Shown: positions 33,401 to 40,591 of the stretch, piece after piece
How the letters are laid out: each line of letters opens with the position of its first letter
How positions within the stretch are numbered: the stretch's first letter is position 1
Assembly (NCBI GenBank): GCA_964487565.1
Contig: CAZARN010000015.1
Location: 1 to 47,163, forward strand
Direction: 5' to 3'
DNA: 47,163 bases
From: Phil1 sp964487565
Lineage (GTDB): Bacteria; Bacillota; Clostridia; Christensenellales; CAG-138
Translations under genes and position numbers: made by a program
The notes under the pieces: model-generated
Database searches by the model: none
What the model saw: only the letters and a program-made list of their open reading frames with translations
What the model was told of the DNA's origin: nothing

Positions 33401-33895
33401 GCAGTGCGCGAAGCGCGCGGTGAAAAGGAGCCGATGAAGGTGGATACCGTCGTCGACATACCGATATCCGCCTCGATACCGCACAGCTATATCCAGCGCG
33501 AGGAGGGAAGGCTTTCCATGTACAAGCGCATCGCGCTGATATCCTCAAGGGAGGATGTTTACGACGTGCAGGATGAGCTTATCGACCGTTACGGCGATAT
33601 CCCGAAGGAAACGTCGAATCTCATCAGCATCGCGCTCATGAAGGCGGAGGCCTCGCGCGCGTATATCGAAAAACTGAGCATACGCGACGGCGAGATACGC
33701 TTCATATTCAACGCGAAGGCTCCGCTTGACACGGGCAAGCTCCTCGAGGCGATAAAAAAGATCGACGGGGCGCAGATGCTTTACACGGACGAACCCGCGA
33801 TGGTGATAAAACGTCCCCGCAGCGACGCGGAGGCGCTTTACGGAATGCTGCCACAGTTTGTTTACATGCTTGTCGATTGCGTAATGGCGCAATGA
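30443..33895 (+). CDS. mfd: Transcription-repair coupling factor
   Basis: Mfd is a DNA translocase that removes stalled RNA polymerase and recruits UvrA. At 1150 residues it is full length. In order: a UvrB-like N-terminal region with degenerate ATPase; the RNA polymerase-interacting domain near 485-555 (VHETHGIGRFVGVEKL...LYIPTDQLDRVQKYIG); the helicase with Walker A GDVGYGKTEV near 633 and DEEQRFGV near 733; SATPIPRTL; QLRGRVGRG; and a C-terminal TRCF domain. It overlaps pth by 8 nt. The foldase promoter lies across its stop codon. Works with UvrA/UvrB encoded at 16633-21525. Confidence 0.97.
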   Translation: MDKHPLIEILKKHPEYMRLMQAMTRAEGCAAVFGLGEAHRSHVAAALYEHTQKTLIVVSANETSAARITEDASYFVKNVYHLPARETPLGGKMVSASAGLTARRMQVLTKLVSGERLMIVVSAEALLQRLTPPDALRMSIKRYSVGMRRDPRAIAAELAAAGYERVELCEGCGQFCVRGGYIDVYPITSQLPVRLEFFDDEIDTMRTYDPVSQRSVENTEECVITPATETPLTDEARARAMKALRKKPRLSAEYDAMKGGAYPGDASLLLPLFYSEAYINDYLPKDAVVIIDEPQRVEESAKLAHSNHLELVSAFLSEGNAEPEQAELLGSPLKVISLLDTPRTAMLFALTRTYGLINPKELFRFETRPASRYINAGEMLAADVVSWKLHGYGAVIYAGTHSARLQDMLIDAGADVAVTEKLERGIVPGEIIITGESISRGFEYPELRLAVVSENELYGAARERASLGAKKKKRPQLVFSELSVGDLVVHETHGIGRFVGVEKLTAAGVTRDYLHLVYSGGDKLYIPTDQLDRVQKYIGGEEEQAKLSKLGSGEWQKTVSRTRESVKSLAFDLVRLYGDRMHRKGYAFSPDSHWLHALEDSFPYDETPDQLTSIEEIKKDMESDRVMDRLLCGDVGYGKTEVALRAAFEAVMDSKQVAFLVPTTILAQQHYNTLASRYSGYPVNVAILSRFNTPTQEKAVLDGIASGRIDVVVGTHKLLSKSVKFRDLGLLIIDEEQRFGVGHKEQIKDIRRNVDCLTLSATPIPRTLHMSMTGIRDMSVIETPPEQRYPVQTYVMEYSDAVIREAILKELGRGGQVYFVYNRVLNMERFADYLKALVPEARIGYAHGQMGERALENAMLDFMNNDYDVLLCSTIIESGLDIPNVNTIIIYEADRMGLSQLYQLRGRVGRGARLGYAYLTFVKDKVLTDIAEKRLAAIREFTQFGAGFKIAMRDLEIRGAGNLLGPEQHGHMAAVGYDLYCKIVDSAVREARGEKEPMKVDTVVDIPISASIPHSYIQREEGRLSMYKRIALISSREDVYDVQDELIDRYGDIPKETSNLISIALMKAEASRAYIEKLSIRDGEIRFIFNAKAPLDTGKLLEAIKKIDGAQMLYTDEPAMVIKRPRSDAEALYGMLPQFVYMLVDCVMAQ

Positions 33896-33904
33896 TGATA
33901 TAAT
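33877..33904 (+). promoter_or_regulatory. Promoter of the foldase lipoprotein gene
   Basis: TTGCGT (33877-33882), 16-nt spacer, consensus TATAAT (33899-33904). The -35 word lies in the last codons of mfd and the -10 just after the stop. Confidence 0.55.
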
Positions 33905-33943
33905 AAACAAAGTTATACACCAATAAACGAAGGAGAAAACCAG

Positions 33944-35407
33944 ATGAAGAAGATCATATCCGTCCTTGTGGCCGCGCTGATGCTGCTGCCCCTCTTTGCA
34001 GCTTGCCAGCTCACGGACGAAACGCCTGCGGGGTCGGCAACGCCAGAAAGCAGCGATACTACTTCCGCAACAACAGAAGAGCCCGCGGACGATGCGGTCG
34101 CCGCGACAGTCGGCGAGGAAACGATCACCTATGGTGAACTTAAAACGTTGTTTGACACATATGTTCAGTATTTTGCATATTACGGATACGATGTGACCAG
34201 CGACGAAACAACGCTCAATTCTTTCCAGGACGATCTTGTCAAGATGCTCGTTCAGGAAAAGATAATCGCCTATAAAGCGCATGAGCTTGGCTATGACGAG
34301 TTCACTGACGAACAGAAGGCCGAGATCGACAAGCGCGTTCAGGATGAGCTTTCAAGCATGGATGAGTACTATCGCGAGCAGGCGATCCAGGAAGCCGCCG
34401 AGGACGCCACAATCGACGTCGACGCGCGCGTTATGGAGCTTATCGTTGAGGAAGCCGCGCACAACATGGGCGACGACAACGCCACCTATGAACAGTATGT
34501 CGCCTATATCACCGACGATATCACCGCAACCTATCTGAGCGAGCTGCTCAAGGCGGGCGAGCTTAAGGACGTCACCGTCAGCGAGACTGACATACTCACC
34601 AAGTATACGAACCTTTATGATTCCGACAGCGAGACCTATTCGACCACTCCCGCTTCCTATAAGGCGGCCGAGGACGCATACGAGTCTTCCGGCGACGGCG
34701 TGCCCGCGCTTTATGTGCCTGAGGGATATTGCCGCATGTACGATATCTTCATCGGGTTCGACGGCACGCTGCCCGAGGATTACACCACCAATCAGACCAC
34801 GATGGCGACCCTCAAGGGCGAATATCAGGAGCTTGCCTTTGCTGATGCGGTGGCCGGCACGAAGGACAACGCCGCGAGGATGGGCGAGATAATCAAAGAG
34901 TACAGCTCCCTCCAGGCTGCAAACGATGCGATGTATGACGAGTATGCTTCAAGCGCCAAGGCCAAGATCGAGGATATATACGCCCAGCTCGAGGCCGGCG
35001 GCAATTTCAAGGAGATAATGCTTGCCAACACCCAGAACACCAACTTCACCACCAATGATACGTTCGCGCAGCGCGGTATGCTGATCGCGCCGGATCTTGC
35101 CTGCGACAACGATTGGAAAGACGCCACCAAGGCGGAATTCAAGAAGCTTGCCATCGGCGAATACTCCGCGCCTTATACCGAGAGCGACGGTTATCACATA
35201 ATCTACTACGTTTCCGATGAAACCGCAGGTACCCGCGACATGGAGGACGAGGAAGTCAACGCAGCGCTCAACGCCGCGTGCCTGTCCGAAATGATCGACA
35301 CCGAATGGACGGCCCTGCTCGACGAGTGGATGAACAGCGACATCGTGACCCTCAATGAGGAAGTTTACCGCAACCTCGGCAAAACGACGACGACTGCGGC
35401 AGAGTAA
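33944..35407 (+). CDS. PrsA/SurA-like peptidyl-prolyl isomerase lipoprotein
   Basis: A 487-residue exported lipoprotein with signal MKKIISVLVAALMLLPL and lipobox LFAAC. After a Ser/Thr/Glu linker comes a SurA_N-like helical region (VGEETITYGELKTLFDTYVQYF...LVKMLVQEKIIAYKAHELGY) and, near residues 345-425, a parvulin-like segment (AQLEAGGNFKEIMLANTQ...FKKLAIGEYSAPYTESDGYHIIYYV). It is longer than PrsA (about 290). Likely helps fold exported proteins on the outer face of the membrane. Whether the isomerase site is active is unclear. Preceded by GAAGGAG; followed by a strong terminator. Confidence 0.85.
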   Translation: MKKIISVLVAALMLLPLFAACQLTDETPAGSATPESSDTTSATTEEPADDAVAATVGEETITYGELKTLFDTYVQYFAYYGYDVTSDETTLNSFQDDLVKMLVQEKIIAYKAHELGYDEFTDEQKAEIDKRVQDELSSMDEYYREQAIQEAAEDATIDVDARVMELIVEEAAHNMGDDNATYEQYVAYITDDITATYLSELLKAGELKDVTVSETDILTKYTNLYDSDSETYSTTPASYKAAEDAYESSGDGVPALYVPEGYCRMYDIFIGFDGTLPEDYTTNQTTMATLKGEYQELAFADAVAGTKDNAARMGEIIKEYSSLQAANDAMYDEYASSAKAKIEDIYAQLEAGGNFKEIMLANTQNTNFTTNDTFAQRGMLIAPDLACDNDWKDATKAEFKKLAIGEYSAPYTESDGYHIIYYVSDETAGTRDMEDEEVNAALNAACLSEMIDTEWTALLDEWMNSDIVTLNEEVYRNLGKTTTTAAE

Positions 35408-35429
35408 ACACAAATCAAACGCAATTGCG

Positions 35430-35460
35430 CGGGCGGCATTGAACATGCCGCCCGTTTTGT
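35430..35460 (+). terminator. Terminator of the foldase gene
   Basis: Perfect 10-bp stem CGGGCGGCAT/ATGCCGCCCG, loop TGAAC, then TTTTGTTT. The next promoter's -35 is in its loop. Confidence 0.85.
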
Positions 35461-35467
35461 TTATAAT
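35439..35467 (+). promoter_or_regulatory. Promoter of rqcP-ispDF nested in a terminator
   Basis: TTGAAC (35439-35444, in and beside the terminator loop), 17-nt spacer made of the right stem arm and T-run, consensus TATAAT (35462-35467). Confidence 0.7.
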
Positions 35468-35494
35468 CATATACAAACAGACTGGAGGCTTCAT

Positions 35495-35743
35495 ATGAGA
35501 CTTGATAAATACCTCAAGGTTTCAAGGATAATAAAGCGACGCACGGTCGCAAACGAGGCGGCGAGCCTCGGCAGGATATGCGTGAACGGTAAGACCGCAA
35601 AACCCGCGAGCGAAGTGCGCGAGGGTGACACGCTCGATATTTTGATGGGTGGAAAGCATGTGCTTGTGAAGATCACGAGCGTACAGGAACACGCCGCAAA
35701 GGCCGACGCGGCTTCGATGTACGAGATAATCAGCAATGGCTGA
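35495..35743 (+). CDS. rqcP: S4-domain RNA-binding protein RqcP (YabO/Hsp15-like)
   Basis: An 82-residue stand-alone S4 domain: MRLDKYLKVSRIIKRRTVANEAASLGRICVNGKTAKPASEV, then a short beta tail. In Bacillota the equivalent YabO/RqcP binds 50S subunits with RqcH and supports poly-alanine tailing in ribosome rescue. The location near mfd matches B. subtilis yabO. GGAGG precedes ATG 35495. Its end overlaps ispDF by 8 nt. Hsp15-type S4 proteins are the alternative, but size and context favour RqcP. Confidence 0.88.
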   Translation: MRLDKYLKVSRIIKRRTVANEAASLGRICVNGKTAKPASEVREGDTLDILMGGKHVLVKITSVQEHAAKADAASMYEIISNG

Positions 35744-36866
35744 CGCATATGCGGTGATCCTCGCCGGGGGTACATCGTCGCGCATGGGCGAGAACAAGCT
35801 CCTTGCACGGTTTTCCGGCATGAGCGTTCTTGAGCGCGCCGTCGCCGCGTTCGCGTGTTCCAAAGCCTGCTTCGAAAGCGTGGTGATCGCGGCCGGCGAA
35901 GGCTGTTGTGAGGAAGCGGCGCGTATCATGAAGAAATATCCGCGGATAAGCGTTGTTCCGGGCGGAAGCACGCGCGGCGGCTCTGTCCTTAACGCTTTGA
36001 GGAGCCTTTCGGGGCGTTCGGGCGTTGTGGCAATACACGACGCGGCGCGCTGTCTTGTCGATGACAGGGTGATATGCGACAGCGTCAGGGAAGCGATGGA
36101 ATACGGCTGCGCAGCGGCGGCGATACCCGTGCGGGACACGCTTCGCGCAGCCGACGGCCGCGTGACTGAGCGCGAGGGACTTTATTGCTTGCAGACGCCG
36201 CAGACGTTCGAGCTTTCGCGCATAACCGCCGCCTATGAAAGCGCATCAAGGGACGGGCTTGAATACACGGACGACCTCGGCGTGTGGCTTGCATGCGGCA
36301 ACGAGGCGCATTATTCAGAGGGCGATATAATGAATCAAAAGCTCACCTACAATTCGGACAAGGCGTTTTTCGACCGCGCGTGCGCGTCGCCGTCCGTGCG
36401 CACCGGCATAGGCGAGGATACGCACAGGCTCGTGAGCGGGCGACGGCTCGTGCTTGGCGGCGTCGACATAGCATATGAAAAAGGGCTTCTCGGGCATTCG
36501 GACGCAGATGTGCTGACACACGCCGTGATCGACGCAATGCTGGGCGCGGCGGCCCTTGGCGATATCGGGGCAATGTTCCCGGACAGCGATCCGCAATACA
36601 GCGGGATATGCTCGACCGAGCTTTTGAAAGCGGCGGGCACGGCGCTTTGCGGCGCGGGCTTTTCGATAATCAACATCGACGCCACGGTCACGGCGCAAAG
36701 CCCGAAGCTTGCGCCTCACATTGCGGCAATGCGCAAGAACATCGCCGACGCGCTGCGCATCGATACGGAGCGCGTGAGCGTCAAAGCCACGACGACAGAG
36801 GGCATGAACGCGGAGGGACGCGGGGAATGTATGACCGCGCGCGCCGTGTGCAGCGTTACAAGATAA
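35736..36866 (+). CDS. ispDF: Bifunctional IspD-IspF fusion, MEP isoprenoid pathway
   Basis: Two non-consecutive steps of the MEP pathway in one 376-residue chain. IspD (about 1-215), the MEP cytidylyltransferase, has VILAGGTSSRMGENKLLA and IHDAARCLVDDRVI. IspF (about 220-376), the MEcPP synthase, has metal ligands D228-T-H230 and H262, with LLGHSDADVLTHAVIDAMLG and the C-terminal ATTTEGMNAEGRGE. The linker is short. Such fusions are common in alpha- and epsilon-proteobacteria and occur in scattered other bacteria. It overlaps rqcP by 8 nt. A bidirectional terminator follows. Confidence 0.95.
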   Translation: MADAYAVILAGGTSSRMGENKLLARFSGMSVLERAVAAFACSKACFESVVIAAGEGCCEEAARIMKKYPRISVVPGGSTRGGSVLNALRSLSGRSGVVAIHDAARCLVDDRVICDSVREAMEYGCAAAAIPVRDTLRAADGRVTEREGLYCLQTPQTFELSRITAAYESASRDGLEYTDDLGVWLACGNEAHYSEGDIMNQKLTYNSDKAFFDRACASPSVRTGIGEDTHRLVSGRRLVLGGVDIAYEKGLLGHSDADVLTHAVIDAMLGAAALGDIGAMFPDSDPQYSGICSTELLKAAGTALCGAGFSIINIDATVTAQSPKLAPHIAAMRKNIADALRIDTERVSVKATTTEGMNAEGRGECMTARAVCSVTR

Positions 36867-36873
36867 AATAAGA

Positions 36874-36900
36874 ACCGCGGCTGATGACCGCGGTCCTTTT
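36874..36900. terminator. Bidirectional terminator between ispDF and the ferritin/VIT gene
   Basis: ACCGCGG/CCGCGGT stem with a 7-nt loop; CCTTTT follows on the plus strand and TTCTTATTTTA on the minus strand. It separates two convergent genes. Confidence 0.75.
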
Positions 36901-36915
36901 GATCTATTTGTGCGC

Positions 36916-37800
36916 TCAGATATCGACGCCGAGGAACTGCTTCACAAGAAGTCCGACGACAAACGACAAAGCCGCGACGCCAAGCGAAATGCCGGCCATC
37001 TCAAGGAAACGCTTCTTGAACGAAAGATCCTTCGCAACCGAAAGATAATAATTGAACGCGATGATTATGAGCACGACTATCGCCAGCATACAGCCAAGCG
37101 CATAAAGATAATGCTCGGGATCAAAGAGCAGATATGGCAGCACGAGCAGCGCGACAGTCACAACATAGGCAATGCCCGTATATGTGCAGCTTTTGAGCGC
37201 GTCCGCCCGGCCTTCGCTTTTCGCGGAAAGGAATTCCGACGAAGCCATGGAGAGCGTTGCCGAAATGCCCGTTATAAGGCCTGAAAGGGCGATGAGCCGC
37301 GTGTTCTGCATGGCAAGGGTAAGTCCTGCAAGCGTGCCTGTAAGCTCCACCAGCGCGTCGTTGAGGCCGAGCACCATCGATCCGACATAGTTGAGGCTTT
37401 CTTCATCGAGCATCCCGATGAGTGCGCTTTCATGCTCTTCTTCCTGTGCCTCGATCGCGCGCGCCTCGGGCGCTTCCTCATATAGACCGGAATAAACCGT
37501 CTGCGCTCCCTTTTCGCCTTTTTCCATCAGCTTGATGGTGAACGTGAAGCCAAGCACAGCTGCGGTGAGCTTTCTTCTCAATACCTTTGCGCGTTCGGGC
37601 TTCAGCTCGCGGTGTGTGTATCCCTTCCATATGTTATAATGCGCTTCTTCCTCGGCGGCAAGACGAAGGAGCATCGCTTTGTTGTTTTCGTCCTTTATGA
37701 TGGAAGCTATCGCGCGATACACCGCTGCCTCCGTGATCTCGTTTTGCTGCATGCGCAATATGCATTCCATCGCCTTTTTGCTGAGGCTCGCTTTTTCCAT
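36916..37800 (-). CDS. Ferritin-like/VIT1-CCC1 fusion, iron or manganese exporter
   Basis: A 294-residue two-part protein. Residues 1-130 form a ferritin/rubrerythrin-like four-helix domain with carboxylate and His ligands: NEITEAAVYR (E24), AAEEEAHYNIW (E51-x2-H54) and AQEEEHESAL (E120-x2-H123). Residues about 137-294 are a VIT1/CCC1 membrane transporter (GSMVLGLNDALVELTGTLAGLTLA and three more hydrophobic segments). This is the architecture of membrane-bound ferritins such as MbfA, which oxidise and export Fe2+ and protect from peroxide. It follows the GIY-YIG gene by 22 nt on the same strand. Confidence 0.9.
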   Translation of the reverse strand: MEKASLSKKAMECILRMQQNEITEAAVYRAIASIIKDENNKAMLLRLAAEEEAHYNIWKGYTHRELKPERAKVLRRKLTAAVLGFTFTIKLMEKGEKGAQTVYSGLYEEAPEARAIEAQEEEHESALIGMLDEESLNYVGSMVLGLNDALVELTGTLAGLTLAMQNTRLIALSGLITGISATLSMASSEFLSAKSEGRADALKSCTYTGIAYVVTVALLVLPYLLFDPEHYLYALGCMLAIVVLIIIAFNYYLSVAKDLSFKKRFLEMAGISLGVAALSFVVGLLVKQFLGVDI

Positions 37801-37822
37801 ATCTCGTTTTCCTTTCCGTTGT

Positions 37823-38059
37823 TCAGCTTAAAAGTGCTTCCTTCTGAGCTTTGGTGAGCTTTTTGAGCGCGGCTTCACGCTTCATGGCGTCGCTTCTTGT
37901 TTCAAAAGCTTCGCTGTAAACAAGCGAGACGGGCAGCCTTGAGCGCGTGTATTTCGCGCCGAGGCCGGCGTTGTGCGTGCAAACGCGCCTGCTCACGTCC
38001 GCTGCATAGCCGGAATAGAGCGTTCCGTCGGCACAGCGCACCATATACGCATAGTACAT
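37823..38059 (-). CDS. GIY-YIG nuclease-domain protein (COG2827 type)
   Basis: A 78-residue stand-alone GIY-YIG domain: MYYAYMVRCADGTLYSGYAADVSRRVCTHNAGLGAKYTRSRLPVSLVYSE, then AMKREAALKKLTKAQKEALL. The first motif is A-Y-M/S-G-Y in place of the exact GIY/YIG, as is usual for this family; the Arg of RR and the Glu of KREA, expected in the active site, are present. Its cellular role is not settled. The start shares a base with the stop of the LUD gene, so both are co-translated. Confidence 0.9.
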   Translation of the reverse strand: MYYAYMVRCADGTLYSGYAADVSRRVCTHNAGLGAKYTRSRLPVSLVYSEAFETRSDAMKREAALKKLTKAQKEALLS

Positions 38060-38676
38060 TACCAGCCGATCTCCTCGTCGATGAGTATGAGATGAAAGCT
38101 TTTAATGAGGCGGGGCCGGCCTTCCATTATTGTCGTAACGTTGCACATGCGCTGCGGGCTTGAACAGTCCGCGCATTTGCCGGTGCGCCCGCATGGCAGC
38201 GTGTCCAGATGGAGACGCCGCGCGTTTTGGGGACATGTCACGCGTTTTGTCCTCTCGATGCCGGCTTCAACGGTCGGGGCGTATTTGTTTTTGCCGATGA
38301 AAAGCAATACGTTTTCAGGCCCTATTATCATGGAAGCGACGCGGTTGCCCGTACCGTCTATATTCACAAGCCTGCCGTCGGCGGTTATGGCATTTGTCGA
38401 GGCGACGAACCATTGCGCGCGCGAGGCCTTGAGCCGCACGGCGTCCTTCTCCTCGGGCGGGGCGTAGGTGTGCGAATAAACTTCGTTACCCTGAGCCTTG
38501 AGCGTGTCGTAAAGCTTGAGCTCGCCGAGAGTCACCGATCCGCCGAAACCGACCGAGCCGTTGCCTATGAGCGCAAGACCGATTGATTTTGCCTGTGCCG
38601 CGTCCTTTGCATAATGCACCGTGAAGCCGCGCCTTGTAAGCGCGCGAGTGAGATTTTCATAGTTTTCACAAAACAT
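38059..38676 (-). CDS. LUD-domain protein with C-terminal cysteine cluster
   Basis: A 205-residue LUD (LutC/YkgG-like) protein. The glycine-rich substrate or cofactor loop reads GNGSVGFGGSVTLGEL (about 38-53). The C-terminal quarter carries five Cys (CPQN...PCGRTGKCADCSSPQRMC), as found in clostridial lactate-utilisation homologues, and may hold a metal or FeS centre. It is not next to lutA/lutB, so a lactate role is not implied. The start at 38676 is chosen because GGAGGTG precedes it; the longer open frame overlaps lepA. It begins the LUD-GIY-YIG-ferritin/VIT transcript. Confidence 0.85.
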   Translation of the reverse strand: MFCENYENLTRALTRRGFTVHYAKDAAQAKSIGLALIGNGSVGFGGSVTLGELKLYDTLKAQGNEVYSHTYAPPEEKDAVRLKASRAQWFVASTNAITADGRLVNIDGTGNRVASMIIGPENVLLFIGKNKYAPTVEAGIERTKRVTCPQNARRLHLDTLPCGRTGKCADCSSPQRMCNVTTIMEGRPRLIKSFHLILIDEEIGW

Positions 38677-38708
38677 ATCACACCTCCGATAATCGATCTC
38701 TACACGGA

Positions 38709-38737
38709 AATTTAACACAATCTTGATGCTATTGCAA
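38709..38737 (-). promoter_or_regulatory. Promoter of the LUD gene sharing its -35 with lepA
   Basis: Minus strand TTGCAA (38732-38737), 17-nt spacer, TAAATT (38709-38714). TTGCAA is its own reverse complement, so the same six base pairs can be the -35 for lepA. Confidence 0.5.
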
Positions 38738-38760
38738 ATTCCATTTGCATAAAGTATTAT
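38732..38760 (+). promoter_or_regulatory. Promoter of lepA-hemW
   Basis: TTGCAA (38732-38737), 17-nt spacer, TATTAT (38755-38760), 28 nt before the lepA start. The spacer contains most of the inverted repeat at 38733-38749. Confidence 0.6.
38733..38749. promoter_or_regulatory. Inverted repeat, possible operator between divergent promoters
   Basis: TGCAAAT-TCC-ATTTGCA, perfect 7-bp arms, overlapping the shared -35 and the lepA spacer. It may bind a dimeric regulator; no known family is implied. Confidence 0.45.
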
Positions 38761-38788
38761 TTTACAAGACGAAATACGGAGGTTACGC

Positions 38789-40591
38789 ATGGCATACGAC
38801 CGCGAACTTATAAGAAATTTTTGTATAATCGCACACATTGACCACGGCAAATCCACGCTTGCGGACAGAATGATCGAGCTTACGGATACGGTCGCCGTGC
38901 GCGATATGGAAGCGCAGCTCCTCGATAACATGGATATCGAACGCGAACGCGGGATAACGATAAAATCCTCAGCCGTGCGCATGTTCTACACCCATACCGA
39001 TGGCAAACGCTATATGTTCAACCTCATCGACACGCCGGGCCACGTTGACTTCACATACGAGGTCTCGCGCAGCCTTGCCGCGTGCGAAGGCGCCGTGCTT
39101 GTCGTTGACGCGACGCAGGGCATCGAAGCACAGACGCTTGCGAATGTTTATCTTGCGCTCGATAACTCGCTTGAGATAGTGCCCGTGATAAACAAGATCG
39201 ATCTGCCGAGCGCGGACGCCGACAGGACGATAAAGGAGATAGAGGATGTTATCGGCCTTCCGGCCGAAGATGCGCCGCGCATCTCTGCAAAGCTCGGCAC
39301 AAACGTTATACAAGTGCTTGAGAAGATCGTGGATATCGTACCCGCGCCCAAGGGCGATCGCGAGGCGCCTCTGCGCGCGCTCATATTCGACAGTATATAC
39401 GACAATTACAAGGGCGCGCTCTGCTATGTCCGCGTCAAGGACGGCGCCGTGCGCGCGGGCATGAAGATACGCTCGATGGTCACGGGACGCGATTTTGACG
39501 TGACGGAGGTGGGCGTGTTCACACCGCAGCTTCGCGCGATTGACGAGCTTGAAGCGGGCGAGGTGGGCTATATCGCGGCGTCGATCAAGACCGTTTCGGA
39601 AACAAAGGTGGGCGATACGCTCACTGACGCAGAAAATCCCGCAACGCAGGCGCTGCCCGGTTACAAGCACGTCAATCCCATGGTGTTCTGCGGCATATAT
39701 CCTGCCGACGGAGCCGATTACGGCAGCCTTCGCGACGCGCTTGAAAAGCTTGAGCTGAACGACGCCTCGCTTTCATTTGAACCAGAGACCTCGCAGGCGC
39801 TTGGCTTCGGTTTCCGCTGCGGTTTTCTGGGACTTCTTCATATGGAGATAATTCAGGAGCGGCTTGAAAGGGAATTCGATCTTGATCTTGTCACAACAGC
39901 GCCGAGCGTCATATATAAGGTAATAAAAACGGACGGCACGGAGCTTACGATAGACAATCCGTCGAACCTGCCGCCGGCGGCTGAGATAGATTATATGGAG
40001 GAGCCGATCGTCAGCGCTAACATAATGACGCCGTCCGAATATGTCGGCTCGATAATGGAGCTTTGCCAAAATAGGCGCGGGGAATTCCTCGACATGAAAT
40101 ATATCGAGGAAGGTCGCGTCAACCTCGCATACGAGCTGCCGCTCAACGAGATAATCTATGACTTTTTCGATCAGCTCAAATCCAGAAGCCGCGGTTACGC
40201 TTCCTTCGATTATGAATTAAAGGAATATGTCCGCTCGGATCTTGTCAAGCTTGATTTTCTTCTCAACGGCGATATGTGCGACGCGCTTTCGACCATCGTG
40301 CATAAGGACAAAGCTTACGCGAAAGGCCGGGCGGTCGCCGAAAAACTACAGGACGTCATCCCGCGTCAGCAGTTTGAGATACCGATACAGGCGGCGATCG
40401 GCGGTAAGGTCATCGCCCGCGAAACCGTGCGTGCGGTCAGGAAGGACGTGCTCGCAAAATGCTACGGCGGCGACATAACAAGAAAGAAAAAGCTGCTTGA
40501 AAAGCAAAAGGAAGGCAAAAAGCGCATGAGGCAGATAGGCACAGTGGAGTTGCCGAGCGAAGCCTTCATGAGCGTTTTGAGGATAAACTGA
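38789..40591 (+). CDS. lepA: Elongation factor 4 (LepA)
   Basis: LepA/EF4 is a ribosome-bound GTPase that back-translocates or supports assembly. The 600-residue protein has P-loop AHIDHGKSTLAD (15-26), IDTPGHVDF (near 79) and NKIDLPSAD (near 133), domain II, EF-G-like domains, and the C-terminal domain ending with the MRQIGTVELPSEAFM segment typical of LepA. GGAGG precedes the ATG. Its stop shares a base with the hemW start. Confidence 0.98.
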   Translation: MAYDRELIRNFCIIAHIDHGKSTLADRMIELTDTVAVRDMEAQLLDNMDIERERGITIKSSAVRMFYTHTDGKRYMFNLIDTPGHVDFTYEVSRSLAACEGAVLVVDATQGIEAQTLANVYLALDNSLEIVPVINKIDLPSADADRTIKEIEDVIGLPAEDAPRISAKLGTNVIQVLEKIVDIVPAPKGDREAPLRALIFDSIYDNYKGALCYVRVKDGAVRAGMKIRSMVTGRDFDVTEVGVFTPQLRAIDELEAGEVGYIAASIKTVSETKVGDTLTDAENPATQALPGYKHVNPMVFCGIYPADGADYGSLRDALEKLELNDASLSFEPETSQALGFGFRCGFLGLLHMEIIQERLEREFDLDLVTTAPSVIYKVIKTDGTELTIDNPSNLPPAAEIDYMEEPIVSANIMTPSEYVGSIMELCQNRRGEFLDMKYIEEGRVNLAYELPLNEIIYDFFDQLKSRSRGYASFDYELKEYVRSDLVKLDFLLNGDMCDALSTIVHKDKAYAKGRAVAEKLQDVIPRQQFEIPIQAAIGGKVIARETVRAVRKDVLAKCYGGDITRKKKLLEKQKEGKKRMRQIGTVELPSEAFMSVLRIN

